DNA of 37,119 bases from Oxalobacteraceae bacterium (GCA_023259175.1 JAHFQV010000015.1:1-37119); one strand, 5' to 3'; positions 18,229-27,706 are shown, counted from the first letter of the stretch. The notes: generated by a model from the sequence alone, not told the origin. Program-made: numbers and translations.

Positions 18229-18720
18229 TTATTTTGGACGTGGCTTGCAGACGATGGGTAGCATTTCTTTAGGAAGCGTCGTTCTGTCCGCTCCTTTGAT
18301 GACCATTTTCTCTGGCGCGTCGCCGCTGCCGCAGACCCAGGTAATCGGTACCATCGGCGCGTCTTCGATGACGGCGGGACGTAGTGTAAGTACCTTATCT
18401 TTCAAACGACCATTGGCCCGGTTACCAAAGGTGATGTGAATTGCGCCGTCTTCGATGGCGACGCTTCTGACAAAATTGTTGACGATACGATCTGCTGATG
18501 GAAGTCCTGCTTGGGTATTATCGGCAGGAAAAGTCTGGGTCGTTTTCCAACTCGCAGCCACCGCCGGTTGTGCAGTTTCGACGGTGAGTTGGATTGAGGC
18601 CTCGATTTGTTCTCGGGTGATTTTGAAGAGGTAAGAAGGAATGGCCATCGCCGCCAAAATGGCGATAATGGCGACCGCAACCATGGCTTCTAAAAGCGAA
18701 AATCCAAACTGTTTTTTCAT
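18229..18720 (-). CDS. Type IV pilin-like protein
   Basis: A 163-residue prepilin-like protein. I use the ATG at 18720 (MKKQFGFSLLEAMVAVAIIA) because it gives a canonical short prepilin leader: cleavage after G6, mature F at +1 and E at +5, then a long hydrophobic helix. GAGAAT a few bases upstream serves as ribosome binding site. The C-terminal part has WVCGSGDAPEKM and a second cysteine in MLPIVCKPRPK, matching the disulfide-bonded D-region of PilA/PilE type pilins. It lies 23 bases after the LysR stop on the same strand, with no other pilus gene nearby, and is convergent with the TonB receptor gene. It could be a major pilin, a minor pilin or a competence pseudopilin. Confidence 0.85.
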   Translation of the reverse strand: MKKQFGFSLLEAMVAVAIIAILAAMAIPSYLFKITREQIEASIQLTVETAQPAVAASWKTTQTFPADNTQAGLPSADRIVNNFVRSVAIEDGAIHITFGNRANGRLKDKVLTLRPAVIEDAPMVPITWVCGSGDAPEKMVIKGADRTTLPKEMLPIVCKPRPK

Positions 18721-18743
18721 ATCTATTCTCGGTTGAACCGCAT

Positions 18744-19721
18744 TCATCTCTTGACGAGCATAGCAGTATTCACTTGGGTTTGATAGTCTCTTGTGGTCTC
18801 CAAAAGCCAAGTTCTGAATGCTTGCAAGCTAGGGAGTTGCACATTTTCTTCAGGGTAGACCAAGTAGTATGCCGCTTGCTCTGGCAGGCTTAAGGCCAAC
18901 GGTACTTGCAGCTGTCCCGTATCGATTTCGTTTTGCACCATGTAGCGTGGCACCAAGGCCACGCCGAGACCGGCAATGGCCGCTTGAATCAACATGGAGA
19001 AAAGTTCATAGCGCGCGCCCTGTACAGCACGGATATCATTCGGGTATTCGTGCAATTCAAACCAGCGCCGCCAGTCTTCCAAACGGGTACTGACGTGCAT
19101 CAGCGGCATCTCTGCCAGCGTTTCCAAGCGAGCGCTTTTTTTCGTGCCGACATGGCGTTTAAATAGGGCAGGACTACAGACAGGAATGGCGTGATCTTCC
19201 GCCATTAAGTGATCGCCATGCGTACCAGGCCACGGTGTTTTTCCGGAGTGGATTGCGGCGTGGTAGATCGCTTCGGAGAAAATAAAGGCACTGGTTTTGG
19301 TGCTGAGATTGAGTGTGATATCAGGATGTTTTGCCTGAAATTGCGGCAGACGTGGAATCAGCCATTGTGTCGCGAAGGTCGGTACGACCGCTAATTCCAA
19401 AACGCCACCGCCTTCTTTGTGGGCCATGAGTTCCAAAGTGTCACGTTCTATTTTGTCGAGATGGATGCGAATCTTTTGCGCATAGTCGCGCCCAGCTTGG
19501 GTTAATACAAGTCTTTTTTTAATTCTTAGAAATAAAGGAAAGCCGAGCCACTCTTCTAGTTTGGCGATCTGCCTACAGATGGCGCTTTGCGTGAGTGAAA
19601 GTTCATCGGCGGCCTGCGTGAAGCTTTGCAAACGTGCCGCTGATTCAAACATCATAAGCGCGTTGAGACTGGGGATTTTTCTTCGCATAATATTGGACGC
19701 TGTTTCAAAAGGTTGTTCCAT
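18744..19721 (-). CDS. LysR-type transcriptional regulator (GcvA-like)
   Basis: A 325-residue LysR regulator. The winged helix-turn-helix is near the N-terminus (LNALMMFESAARLQSFTQAA, then LSLTQSAICRQIAKLE), followed by a substrate-binding domain. The N-terminal signature is of the GcvA subgroup. A second possible start is 11 codons inside (MRRKIPSLNAL); neither has a strong ribosome binding site. It is divergent from the hglS-like gene with about 107 bp between starts, the usual geometry for a LysR protein controlling the neighbouring operon, so regulation of 2-oxoadipate/D-2-hydroxyglutarate metabolism is a reasonable inference. Despite the GcvA resemblance it is not next to the gcv genes, which have their own riboswitch. 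Confidence 0.9.
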   Translation of the reverse strand: MEQPFETASNIMRRKIPSLNALMMFESAARLQSFTQAADELSLTQSAICRQIAKLEEWLGFPLFLRIKKRLVLTQAGRDYAQKIRIHLDKIERDTLELMAHKEGGGVLELAVVPTFATQWLIPRLPQFQAKHPDITLNLSTKTSAFIFSEAIYHAAIHSGKTPWPGTHGDHLMAEDHAIPVCSPALFKRHVGTKKSARLETLAEMPLMHVSTRLEDWRRWFELHEYPNDIRAVQGARYELFSMLIQAAIAGLGVALVPRYMVQNEIDTGQLQVPLALSLPEQAAYYLVYPEENVQLPSLQAFRTWLLETTRDYQTQVNTAMLVKR

Positions 19722-19776
19722 TTGCTCACTAAGTCTTGATTTTATATCGTTTGTGGCGCTAGGTAAAATCTTCTAC

Positions 19777-19792
19777 GATCCTGATCAAGATC
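19777..19792. promoter_or_regulatory. Candidate operator between lysR and the hglS-like gene
   Basis: GATCCTGATCAAGATC is a near-perfect palindrome centred on TGATCA (14 of 16 positions symmetric). It sits in the short divergent intergenic region, where a LysR-type protein would bind. No expression evidence; the assignment is inference. Confidence 0.35.
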
Positions 19793-19828
19793 AATTTTTT
19801 GTTCACCTTGTAGAAAGTGAAATTTATC

Positions 19829-20842
19829 ATGAATAGCAATATCAATCTCTTGGTTTCCAAGCACCTAGGACAAGCTAAAGCATTCGCCTTGCAAGAGTTG
19901 ATGCAGGTGTCACCCAAATTTCGTATTTGGGAAGAAGGGCGGGTCACTCGTTCCGAATTGGCACAAGCTTTAAATATGGTTTTGTTTGATGGCATTTTAG
20001 AGCGCGTTCCAAGTGGTAAAGTGTATACCCAAGAGGTGGCTGCGCAGGGTGGCAAGGTGATGTTAGATCACGGTGCTTTGCGCACTGTGCGTTGGTTTGG
20101 TATCGGGGATTTGCCTCCAGGTGAGGCGGCCATTACACGCATTTTAAAGCCCTTAGGTTTTCGTTTGAATGGGGTATTTCCTTTGGATCGTTTGAACATG
20201 ACAGGGCGGTCCTATGCGCATATCGATGATCCTGAAAATATTTCACAATTTTTTGTCAGTGAATTGCATCCCGAGCGTTTTAGCCGTGAATTTCAAACCG
20301 CTGTGACGCGGGTTCTGGGTAACTCGGTTGATCCGTTAACACCTGCCGCAGTTTCGCAGTTAAATGAATTGGATCGTGACGGTAGCTTGGCGATTACGCA
20401 AGCGCATGCCTTGTTACCGGTCTTGGCGGCTTGTTTTGAACGTCAACATGGCGAGTTGCACTTGAGTGACTACGAAATTTTGTTAAAGGAATCGAGCGAA
20501 ATGGCGTGGATTGCGACTGAAGGCAATGTGTTTAACCATGCTACGGATCGCGTTGCCGACGTTTTTGCCTTGAGTGAGCGGCAAAAACAATTAGGCCGTC
20601 CGATGAAGGCGACGGTGGAAGTCTCGGGTTCTGGGCGCGTGAAGCAAACTGCTTTTAAAGCCGATACGGTAAAACGTCAGATGATAGGTGCCGATGGCAA
20701 AATGTTAGAGCGCATAGTGCCAGGTTCCTTCTATGAATTTATCACCCGTGATACGCTAGTTGGCGACGCGCAATCGGGCTTGGATTTGGGTTTCGATACA
20801 GCTAATGCGCAAGGTATTTTTAAAATGACGGCGAATGCTTAA
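19829..20842 (+). CDS. hglS: 2-oxoadipate dioxygenase/decarboxylase (DUF1338, HglS family)
   Basis: A 337-residue DUF1338 protein. I use the ATG at 19829 with AGAAAGTGA eight bases before it; a GTG four codons upstream has no ribosome binding site. Metal-site residues known from Pseudomonas putida HglS have matches: H81 in LDHGALRTV with R85 four residues later, H237 in FNHATDRV, and E303 in FYEFITR. The family is a Fe(II)-dependent vicinal-oxygen-chelate-like enzyme that converts 2-oxoadipate to D-2-hydroxyglutarate with loss of CO2, a step of lysine (D-lysine/pipecolate/2-aminoadipate) breakdown. The next gene encodes the enzyme type needed for the product, and a LysR gene is divergent. No other lysine catabolic gene is in the window. 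Confidence 0.85.
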   Translation: MNSNINLLVSKHLGQAKAFALQELMQVSPKFRIWEEGRVTRSELAQALNMVLFDGILERVPSGKVYTQEVAAQGGKVMLDHGALRTVRWFGIGDLPPGEAAITRILKPLGFRLNGVFPLDRLNMTGRSYAHIDDPENISQFFVSELHPERFSREFQTAVTRVLGNSVDPLTPAAVSQLNELDRDGSLAITQAHALLPVLAACFERQHGELHLSDYEILLKESSEMAWIATEGNVFNHATDRVADVFALSERQKQLGRPMKATVEVSGSGRVKQTAFKADTVKRQMIGADGKMLERIVPGSFYEFITRDTLVGDAQSGLDLGFDTANAQGIFKMTANA

Positions 20843-20864
20843 AGCGGTGATCGGGAGTGACAGT

Positions 20865-22322
20865 ATGAAAAACGCAGCCACTGATGCGGGTGTAAATCAA
20901 GCGCTACTAAAGGCCTTAATTGCGATTTTGGGTGCTAAGGGATTTTTGCAAAACAGCGATGATTGTGAAAAGTATGTACGCGGCGCACGCTATGGCGAGG
21001 GGCGTGCGCTGGCGGTGTTGCGCCCCGACTCGCATGAACAGGTCGAACAAGTGGTGCGCTTGTGCGCGCAATTTGCGCAGGCGATTGTTTTGCAGGGAGC
21101 TAATACCGGATTGGTCGCAGCCAGTACGCCGGACGACAGTGGTCGTTTGATGGTGCTTTCCTTGGAACGATTGAAAAAGCATTTACAGATCGACCCTGTA
21201 AATCGCTCGGTAGAAGTTGATGCGGGCTATTCTTTGCAAGAGTTGAATGATGCATTGCTAGAGCACGGTTTATTTTTCCCGATTGATTTGGGGGCGAATC
21301 CTAGTATCGGTGGCATGATTGCCGCCAATACGGGCGGTGCGCGATTGATTAAATATGGCGATGTCAGACACAATTTACTCGGCTTACGCGCGGTGTTAAT
21401 GCATCCTGCGGGCGATACGGTAGATGCGATGAAGGCCTTGCGTAAAAATAATACTGGGCCGGATCTTAAGCAAATTTTCGTTGGTAGCAGCGGTGCCTAC
21501 GGAATTATCACACGCGCTGTGTTGCAGGTACATCGTCTGCCGCAACAAAGTGCGACTGCCTTGATCGTGCCGCGCGATCAAGCAGCGGTGCTCACACTCC
21601 TGCAGCATTTTGAGCAGCATTGTGGTGATTTTTTATCTGCATTTGAAGGCATTTCTGGTGCTGCTTTTGCGTCGGTGATCAAGCATATTCCTGGAATCGC
21701 AAATCCCTTCGCGCCGGAAGCGCTGCCGGACTATTGCGTGCTTTTAGAATTGAGTAGTAGCGCCGATCCAGTGAGTTCCGGTTTGCAATTAGAGGATTTC
21801 TTAACGCGGCAATTAGAAGTCTTGTTTGGCGATGTGATCGACAATGCAATTGTCGGTCGTGGTAAGGATTTGTGGCGTATCCGGCATGCCATTAGCGAAG
21901 CTTTACGCCATGAAGGAAAAATGATTGCCTTCGATATCTCCATGCCACGTTCGGCTTTGGTGGCGTTTCGTGAGCAAGCCCTAGCGATTTTGGCGCAAGA
22001 TTACCCTTACCTCAAAGCGGCCGATTTTGGCCACTGGGCCGATGGTGGTTGTCATTTTAATTTGATCTGGCCCCATGATGCCAAACTTACTTACGATGTA
22101 GCGCTAGTGCAAAAACTGCGCACCCAGATTTATGATTTGGTGGTGCATGAATTTCAAGGAAGTTTTAGTGCTGAACATGGTGTCGGCCCCTATAACCTCG
22201 CTTTTTATCATCGCTATGTTCCACGCGCAGCGCAAAATCTTGCTGGGCAAATGCAGGCTTTACTTGACCCTCAAAATTTATTGGGACTGACACGGTTTGC
22301 ATTTTCCGAGGAACCCAATTAG
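20865..22322 (+). CDS. FAD-linked oxidase, likely D-2-hydroxyglutarate dehydrogenase
   Basis: A 485-residue flavoprotein of the FAD_binding_4/FAD-oxidase_C family (D-lactate, glycolate and D-2-hydroxyglutarate dehydrogenases). I choose the ATG at 20865 because GGGAG lies eight bases ahead; an in-frame ATG at 20835 would overlap the upstream gene by eight bases. The FAD-binding PCMH part shows LQGANTGLVAAS, DLGANPSIGGMIAANTGGAR and GSSGAYGIITRAVLQ; the C-terminal part has GGCHFNL and the strongly conserved SAEHGVG. Being 22 bases after hglS, it most likely oxidises the D-2-hydroxyglutarate made by HglS to 2-oxoglutarate, passing electrons to an ETF or quinone. D-lactate dehydrogenase activity is the main alternative. 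Confidence 0.85.
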   Translation: MKNAATDAGVNQALLKALIAILGAKGFLQNSDDCEKYVRGARYGEGRALAVLRPDSHEQVEQVVRLCAQFAQAIVLQGANTGLVAASTPDDSGRLMVLSLERLKKHLQIDPVNRSVEVDAGYSLQELNDALLEHGLFFPIDLGANPSIGGMIAANTGGARLIKYGDVRHNLLGLRAVLMHPAGDTVDAMKALRKNNTGPDLKQIFVGSSGAYGIITRAVLQVHRLPQQSATALIVPRDQAAVLTLLQHFEQHCGDFLSAFEGISGAAFASVIKHIPGIANPFAPEALPDYCVLLELSSSADPVSSGLQLEDFLTRQLEVLFGDVIDNAIVGRGKDLWRIRHAISEALRHEGKMIAFDISMPRSALVAFREQALAILAQDYPYLKAADFGHWADGGCHFNLIWPHDAKLTYDVALVQKLRTQIYDLVVHEFQGSFSAEHGVGPYNLAFYHRYVPRAAQNLAGQMQALLDPQNLLGLTRFAFSEEPN

Positions 22323-22431
22323 AAAATTTATTCTAAGATAATTTTATGTAATCTTAGGTGAAAATAGGGGGCAACTTGTAGCCTGTTACACAAATTGAAA
22401 ACTCAAATGCGCAAAATACGCTATCTCAAGG

Positions 22432-22460
22432 TTCACTTTGTTAACTAACCTCTATATAAT
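22432..22460 (+). promoter_or_regulatory. Promoter of the glycine cleavage operon
   Basis: TTCACT (22432-22437), a 17-base spacer and a perfect TATAAT (22455-22460). The predicted start near 22467 is just ahead of the first glycine aptamer at 22471, which supports it. Confidence 0.75.
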
Positions 22461-22470
22461 CACGGAACTT

Positions 22471-22562
22471 GATCGGGAGAGCGCAATACGGTTTAACTCA
22501 GTTTAAACAATTGCCGCCGAAGGGGCTAACACCCAACAAACTCTCAGGCAAAAGGACCGATC
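22471..22562 (+). ncRNA. Glycine riboswitch, aptamer 1
   Basis: P1 is formed by GATCGG (22471-22476) and CCGATC (22557-22562). The conserved core GGGAGAGC, GCCGCCGAAGGGGC and AAACTCTCAGGCAAAAGGAC are all present in order. This is the first half of a tandem gcvT-type glycine riboswitch, which normally switches on the glycine cleavage genes when glycine is plentiful. Confidence 0.95.
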
Positions 22563-22584
22563 AATGGGGTGCGGTGTGAAAACT

Positions 22585-22733
22585 CCCCCGACTCTGGAGA
22601 GCGGTAGCGATTTTTTTGGCTTGGTCCTATTTGGTCCTATTTGGTCCTATTAAGTCGAACTACCCACCGAAGGTGCGACGCTGATGTTAATTTGACTTAG
22701 GCGTAATCTCTCAGGTACCAGGACAGAGGGGTC
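22585..22733 (+). ncRNA. Glycine riboswitch, aptamer 2
   Basis: The second aptamer follows after about 22 bases. CTCT and AGAG flank it as P1, with CTGGAGAGC at the 5' side, CCACCGAAGGTG in the centre and AATCTCTCAGGTACCAGGAC at the 3' side. GGTAG and CTACC form a stem whose apical part is enlarged by the 10-bp repeats listed separately. About 85 bases lie between its end and the gcvT ATG. Confidence 0.93.
22621..22650 (+). repeat. Three perfect 10-bp tandem repeats in the glycine aptamer 2 loop
   Basis: TTGGTCCTAT is repeated three times without change. The block lies between the two strands of the GGTAG/CTACC stem, in a region of the aptamer that varies in length, and leaves the conserved core untouched. 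Confidence 0.95.
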
Positions 22734-22818
22734 AGCGAATTGGTGCATGCGATGAACATTTTGTTCTTGTGTGTTTTTTTTCGTCCCTTTTTTGTCCAAT
22801 CTTGGTACTGAGGTTCAC

Positions 22819-23949
22819 ATGACGCAAACAGCGACAACGCTTAAAGTAACTCCACTCAATTCCGCGCATCGTGCCGCGGGCGCAAAAATGGTTGATTTTG
22901 GTGGTTGGGATATGCCAGTCAATTATGGTTCACAAATCGAAGAGCATCACGCGGTACGAACCGATGTGGGAATGTTTGACGTTTCACACATGTGTGTGGT
23001 TGACCTCAAAGGCGAAGATGTACGTGGTTTTCTGCGTGGATTGGTTGCGAATAATGTCGATAAGTTGCAGGTCTCAGGCAAGGCTTTGTATTCTTGCATG
23101 CTCAAACCTGAAGCAACGGTCATCGATGATTTAATCATTTATTTTTTCACGGAAAACTGGTTCCGCCTTGTGGTCAATGCGGGTACTGCCGAAAAAGATG
23201 TCGCGTGGATGAACGCGCATAATGCGGCTACCGGCGCTGGCATCACGATTACCCAAAGACGCGATGGTGCAAATGCCTACGGTTTGATCGCAGTTCAAGG
23301 ACCCAACGCCCGCGCAAAAGCGTGGGAAGTACTGCCAGAAACCAAAGCGGCCAGTGCCGAAATCAAACCATTTAATGCCGTGATTGTGGCCGACACCGCT
23401 TTCGGTGAAGTGATGGTGGCACGTACAGGTTATACCGGCGAAGATGGCTTTGAAATTGCCGTGTCTGCCGAGCGCATTACCGAACTGTGGAATGCTTTAC
23501 TTGCGGTGGGTGTGAAGCCCGCTGGCTTAGGCGCACGCGATACTTTGCGTTTGGAAGCCGGTATGAATCTTTACGGTCAAGACATGGATGAGAGCGTCAA
23601 TCCTTTGAACGCAGGTTTGGCTTGGACTATAGATTTGATCGCTGAACGTGATTTTGTCGGCAAAAAAGCTTTACAAGAACAAGGCCAGACGGCGCAATTT
23701 TTGGGCTTGATTCTGCGTGAAAAAGGCGGCATTTTGCGCGCACATCAAAAAATCATCACGGCGCATGGCGAAGGTGAAATCACCAGCGGTACTTTTAGCC
23801 CTAGCATGCAAGAAGCGATTGCCTTGGCGCGTTTGCCTATGGGTGTTGCGATTGGTGACACCGTGCAAGTCGTGATTCGCGATAAACAATTAGCAGCATC
23901 GGTCGTGAAGTTGCCTTTTGTTCGCAATGGTAAAGTTTTAGCAGCTTAG
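22819..23949 (+). CDS. gcvT: Glycine cleavage system T protein (aminomethyltransferase)
   Basis: A 376-residue protein, close to the 364 of E. coli GcvT. The ATG at 22819 is preceded by GAGGT at six bases; the frame extends 16 codons upstream without a ribosome binding site. Typical motifs: the N-terminal [19 protein letters not shown] region, [20 protein letters not shown] and [19 protein letters not shown]. It transfers the aminomethyl carbon from lipoyl-GcvH to tetrahydrofolate, giving methylene-THF and ammonia. First gene of gcvT-gcvH-gcvP, under the tandem glycine riboswitch. Confidence 0.97.
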   Translation: MTQTATTLKVTPLNSAHRAAGAKMVDFGGWDMPVNYGSQIEEHHAVRTDVGMFDVSHMCVVDLKGEDVRGFLRGLVANNVDKLQVSGKALYSCMLKPEATVIDDLIIYFFTENWFRLVVNAGTAEKDVAWMNAHNAATGAGITITQRRDGANAYGLIAVQGPNARAKAWEVLPETKAASAEIKPFNAVIVADTAFGEVMVARTGYTGEDGFEIAVSAERITELWNALLAVGVKPAGLGARDTLRLEAGMNLYGQDMDESVNPLNAGLAWTIDLIAERDFVGKKALQEQGQTAQFLGLILREKGGILRAHQKIITAHGEGEITSGTFSPSMQEAIALARLPMGVAIGDTVQVVIRDKQLAASVVKLPFVRNGKVLAA

Positions 23950-24043
23950 TGTAAGCATTGCATAGAGTAAGCCTACCTAAGATAGATTTTAGTTTTTTCA
24001 ATTTTAATTTTAAACATTAGCCTCACATTTTTTGGAGATAAAA

Positions 24044-24421
24044 ATGACTATTCCAGCCGATCGCAAATACACCGCTTCTCACGAATGGGTACGCGTCGAA
24101 GCCGACGGTACTGTCGCCATTGGTATTACTGATTTTGCGCAAGATGCTTTGGGCGATATCGTATTCGTGGATTTGCCTAAAGTGGGTAGTACTTTGGCAG
24201 CGGGTAAAGATTGCTGCGTGATCGAATCCGTTAAAGCAGCGGGTGACGTTTATGCACCCGTCGCCGGTGAAGTTGTTGCAGTCAATGATGCTGTGGTGGA
24301 TGCACCTGATACGATTAATGCCGACGCATTTGCTGCGTGGTTGTTCAAAATGAAGCCAGCCAATGCAGCCGATGTCAATGGCTTGTTAAGCCCAGAAGAC
24401 TACACCAAGAATATCGGCTAA
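24044..24421 (+). CDS. gcvH: Glycine cleavage system H protein
   Basis: A 125-residue lipoyl carrier. The ATG at 24044 follows TTGGAGATAAAA, a good ribosome binding site; a TTG four codons earlier is the only upstream alternative. The lipoylation lysine is K64 in VIESVKAAGDVYAP. The N-terminal YTASHEWVRVEADG and the ITDFAQDALGDIVFVDLP segment are diagnostic. It shuttles the methylamine group between GcvP, GcvT and the L protein (dihydrolipoyl dehydrogenase, not in this window). It lies 94 bases after gcvT and 36 before gcvP. Confidence 0.97.
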   Translation: MTIPADRKYTASHEWVRVEADGTVAIGITDFAQDALGDIVFVDLPKVGSTLAAGKDCCVIESVKAAGDVYAPVAGEVVAVNDAVVDAPDTINADAFAAWLFKMKPANAADVNGLLSPEDYTKNIG

Positions 24422-24457
24422 ATTTGGCTGACTTAAGAAAAGCAAACGAAACCTACC

Positions 24458-27337
24458 ATGACACGACCTAGCCTTACTCAACTTGAAGCCCATGACGCAT
24501 TCGTTGCACGTCATGTGGGCCCTTCCGAAGCCGAACAAAGCGCCATGCTCAATGCTTTGGGCTACGCAAATCGCAGCGCTTTAATTGATGCCATTGTTCC
24601 TGCGAATATTCGCCGTCACGATGTTTTGCCACTCGCCCAGTTTACTCAAGCGCAATCGGAAACAGAGGCACTGGCGACTTTAAAAGCCTTGGCGAGTAAA
24701 AATAAAGTGCTTAAGTCCTTGATCGGACAAGGCTATTACAACACGCATACCCCTGGCGTTATTCTGCGCAATATTTTTGAAAATCCAGCGTGGTACACCG
24801 CTTATACGCCGTATCAACCAGAAATTTCGCAAGGCCGTCTGGAAGCGATATTAAATTTCCAGCAGCTCATTATGGACATGACTGGAATGGATATCGCCAA
24901 TGCTTCTATGCTCGATGAAGGTACGGCAGCGGCAGAAGCGATGACCTTGGTGCAGCGCGTTGGTAAGTCGAATTCGCAAGTGTTTTATGTTGCCGACGAT
25001 GTCTTGCCACAGACCCGCGAAATTATCGAAACCCGTGCCAAACCTTTGGGTATCGAAGTGCGTACTTGTAGCGGACAAGAAGCTTTAGACAATGATTGCT
25101 TCGGCGTGCTGCTGCAATACCCAAGTGTTGATGGTGAGATTCGCGATTATCGTGCGTATGCAGCAGCGATTCATGCAAAGGGCGCGATGGTAATCGCGGC
25201 GACCGATTTGCTGGCGCTCACTTTGATTGAGTCGCCAGGAACTTGGGGTGCCGATGTGGTGGTCGGTAACAGCCAACGTTTTGGTGTGCCGCTAGGCTTT
25301 GGTGGGCCACACGCAGGTTTTATGGGTACCCGCGATGCGTTTAAGCGCAGCATGCCTGGGCGCTTGGTTGGCGTAACGGTGGATGCGCAAGGCAAGAGCG
25401 CTTATCGCCTCGCTTTGCAAACTCGTGAACAACATATTCGCCGCGAAAAAGCGACATCGAATATTTGTACCGCCCAAGTTTTGTTGGCGGTAATTGCCTC
25501 GATGTACGCGGTCTATCATGGACCGGCTGGCTTGCGTCAAATTGCCCAGCGTACCCATAGACTCACGACCGTGTTGGCGGCAGGTTTAAAGCAGCTCGAT
25601 GTTGAAGTGATGAACAGTAGCTACTTCGATACCTTGACCATTAAAGTCGCCGACGCTGCGAAATTGCATCAGCAAGCGCAAGCAGCCGGTTTTAATTTGC
25701 GTGCAATTAGTGCGCAGCAAGTGGGTATTTCTTTGGACGAAACTACTTTGCGTTCCGACGTGAGTGCCTTGTGGGCGATTTTTGCCAATGGCAAAACCTT
25801 GCCTGATTTCGATGCGATTGAAGCGAACGTCCAAGATGCTTTCCCGACGGCTTTAGCGCGTACCACGAGCTACCTCACGCATCCTACATTTAATCGCTAT
25901 CATTCAGAACACGAAATGCTGCGTTATTTGCGCAGCTTAGCCGATAAGGATTTGGCGCTTGATCGCACCATGATACCGCTAGGTTCTTGCACCATGAAGC
26001 TCAATGCGACTTCGGAAATGATACCAGTGACTTGGCCAGAATTTTCGAATATGCATCCCTTTGCGCCCGAAGATCAGACCGTCGGTTATCGCGAAATGAT
26101 TGCTCAGTTAGAAGAAATGCTGTGTGCTGCAACCGGATACGATGCCGTCTCTTTGCAACCGAATGCAGGCTCTCAAGGCGAATACGCGGGACTCTTGATT
26201 ATCCAAGCCTACCATGCCTCGCGTGGCGAATCTCATCGCAATATCGTGCTGATTCCATCGTCTGCACACGGGACCAATCCAGCCTCAGCCAGTATGGTTG
26301 GGCTCGATGTTGTGGTCGTTGCTTGCGACGAAAATGGCAATGTTGATTTGGTCGATTTAAAAGCGAAAGCAGAAAAGCACAGCAGTCATTTAGCGGCGGC
26401 GATGGTGACCTATCCTTCAACCCACGGTGTATTTGAAGAAGGTATTCAACAACTCTGCGAAATCGTGCATAGCCACGGCGGGCAAGTGTATGTGGACGGC
26501 GCCAATATGAATGCCTTGGTCGGCGTTGCCGCGCCGGGTAAATTTGGTGGCGATGTCAGTCACTTAAACTTGCACAAGACTTTTTGTATTCCGCACGGTG
26601 GCGGTGGGCCTGGTGTTGGTCCAGTCGCTGTTGGCGCGCATTTGGCCAAGTTTTTACCAAATCAAAAATCAACCGGCTATGTACGCGGTGAAAATGGTAT
26701 TTCTGCAGTGAGCGCCGCGCCTTTTGGCTCTGCTTCGATTTTGCCGATTTCATGGATGTACATCGCCATGATGGGTGCGCAAGGATTGAAAGACGCGACC
26801 GAAACTGCGATTTTGGCGGCGAACTACATCGCCAAACGTTTGGCGCCGCATTATCCCGTCCTGTATTCGGGTCATGATGGATTGGTAGCGCATGAGTGTA
26901 TTTTGGATTTGCGCCCCTTAACCGATGCCACAGGGATTAGTAATGAAGACGTAGCGAAGCGTTTGATCGACTTTGGTTTTCATGCGCCGACCATGAGTTT
27001 TCCTGTGCCTGGAACCTTGATGATAGAGCCGACAGAAAGCGAATCACAAGCTGAGTTGGATCGCTTCATTGATGCCATGATTGCGATACGTGAAGAAATC
27101 GCAAAAGTGGCCAGCGGTGAATTTGATGCCAAAGACAATCCACTCAAAAACGCACCGCATACCGCGGAAGTATTGGTAGCCGATCGCTGGACCCATCCAT
27201 ACAGCCGCGAAGTAGCCGCCTTCCCAGTCGCCTCCTTGCGTAAGCAAAAATACTGGGCACCTGTGGGTCGTGCGGATAACGTCTATGGGGATCGTAATTT
27301 GTTCTGTGCTTGTGTACCCATGAGCGATTACGAATAA
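24458..27337 (+). CDS. gcvP: Glycine dehydrogenase (decarboxylating), P protein
   Basis: A 959-residue single-chain P protein, matching the 957 of E. coli. It begins [23 protein letters not shown]. The PLP-binding lysine is K707 in [17 protein letters not shown]. Other family signatures are [16 protein letters not shown] near the N-terminus, [12 protein letters not shown] and [12 protein letters not shown]. It decarboxylates glycine and passes aminomethyl to lipoyl-GcvH. Last gene of the operon; a strong intrinsic terminator begins about 20 bases after the stop. Confidence 0.98.
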   Translation: MTRPSLTQLEAHDAFVARHVGPSEAEQSAMLNALGYANRSALIDAIVPANIRRHDVLPLAQFTQAQSETEALATLKALASKNKVLKSLIGQGYYNTHTPGVILRNIFENPAWYTAYTPYQPEISQGRLEAILNFQQLIMDMTGMDIANASMLDEGTAAAEAMTLVQRVGKSNSQVFYVADDVLPQTREIIETRAKPLGIEVRTCSGQEALDNDCFGVLLQYPSVDGEIRDYRAYAAAIHAKGAMVIAATDLLALTLIESPGTWGADVVVGNSQRFGVPLGFGGPHAGFMGTRDAFKRSMPGRLVGVTVDAQGKSAYRLALQTREQHIRREKATSNICTAQVLLAVIASMYAVYHGPAGLRQIAQRTHRLTTVLAAGLKQLDVEVMNSSYFDTLTIKVADAAKLHQQAQAAGFNLRAISAQQVGISLDETTLRSDVSALWAIFANGKTLPDFDAIEANVQDAFPTALARTTSYLTHPTFNRYHSEHEMLRYLRSLADKDLALDRTMIPLGSCTMKLNATSEMIPVTWPEFSNMHPFAPEDQTVGYREMIAQLEEMLCAATGYDAVSLQPNAGSQGEYAGLLIIQAYHASRGESHRNIVLIPSSAHGTNPASASMVGLDVVVVACDENGNVDLVDLKAKAEKHSSHLAAAMVTYPSTHGVFEEGIQQLCEIVHSHGGQVYVDGANMNALVGVAAPGKFGGDVSHLNLHKTFCIPHGGGGPGVGPVAVGAHLAKFLPNQKSTGYVRGENGISAVSAAPFGSASILPISWMYIAMMGAQGLKDATETAILAANYIAKRLAPHYPVLYSGHDGLVAHECILDLRPLTDATGISNEDVAKRLIDFGFHAPTMSFPVPGTLMIEPTESESQAELDRFIDAMIAIREEIAKVASGEFDAKDNPLKNAPHTAEVLVADRWTHPYSREVAAFPVASLRKQKYWAPVGRADNVYGDRNLFCACVPMSDYE

Positions 27338-27358
27338 AATAAGCAGGGTCGTTTTAAG

Positions 27359-27391
27359 AAAAAAGCACGTCGAGTTGACGTGCTTTTTTTT
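27359..27391 (+). terminator. Intrinsic terminator of the gcv operon
   Basis: AAAAGCACGTC (27361-27371) and GACGTGCTTTT (27377-27387) form an 11-bp perfect stem with loop GAGTT, followed by further T residues to about 27391. Confidence 0.95.
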
Positions 27392-27595
27392 CGACTACTG
27401 CGTGCTGGGATGTCCACACAAGCTAGTGCGCAAGCGAATTTCCGATACCCTGTGCTCGCGGTGATCCAGAACAGCTCCGCTTCTCAATTCAATTTTCGAT
27501 CACTCATGACTCTTGTGTAGCGATATCTCCTTGAGAATTTCAGTTTTCATTGATGCTTTATTCTCAAAAAAACCACGGATTTTTTGATTTTATTC

Positions 27596-27625
27596 AATAG
27601 AACTTAATGATCATTAAGTTTTATT
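27596..27625. repeat. Perfect 20-bp AT-rich palindrome with extended arms
   Basis: AACTTAATGATCATTAAGTT at 27601-27620 is perfectly self-complementary; the flanks add five more pairs (one G-T), giving 15-bp arms with no spacer. It is about 82 bases before the candidate -35 of the collagenase promoter, a position suited to a regulator site. Confidence 0.85.
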
Positions 27626-27706
27626 TGAGTTTGAAAAAGAAATTCCTAATGATCTCTCGTTTTTCCGATAAATCCGCATGAGATGTCCTAACACGCAAAT
27701 ATTTCA

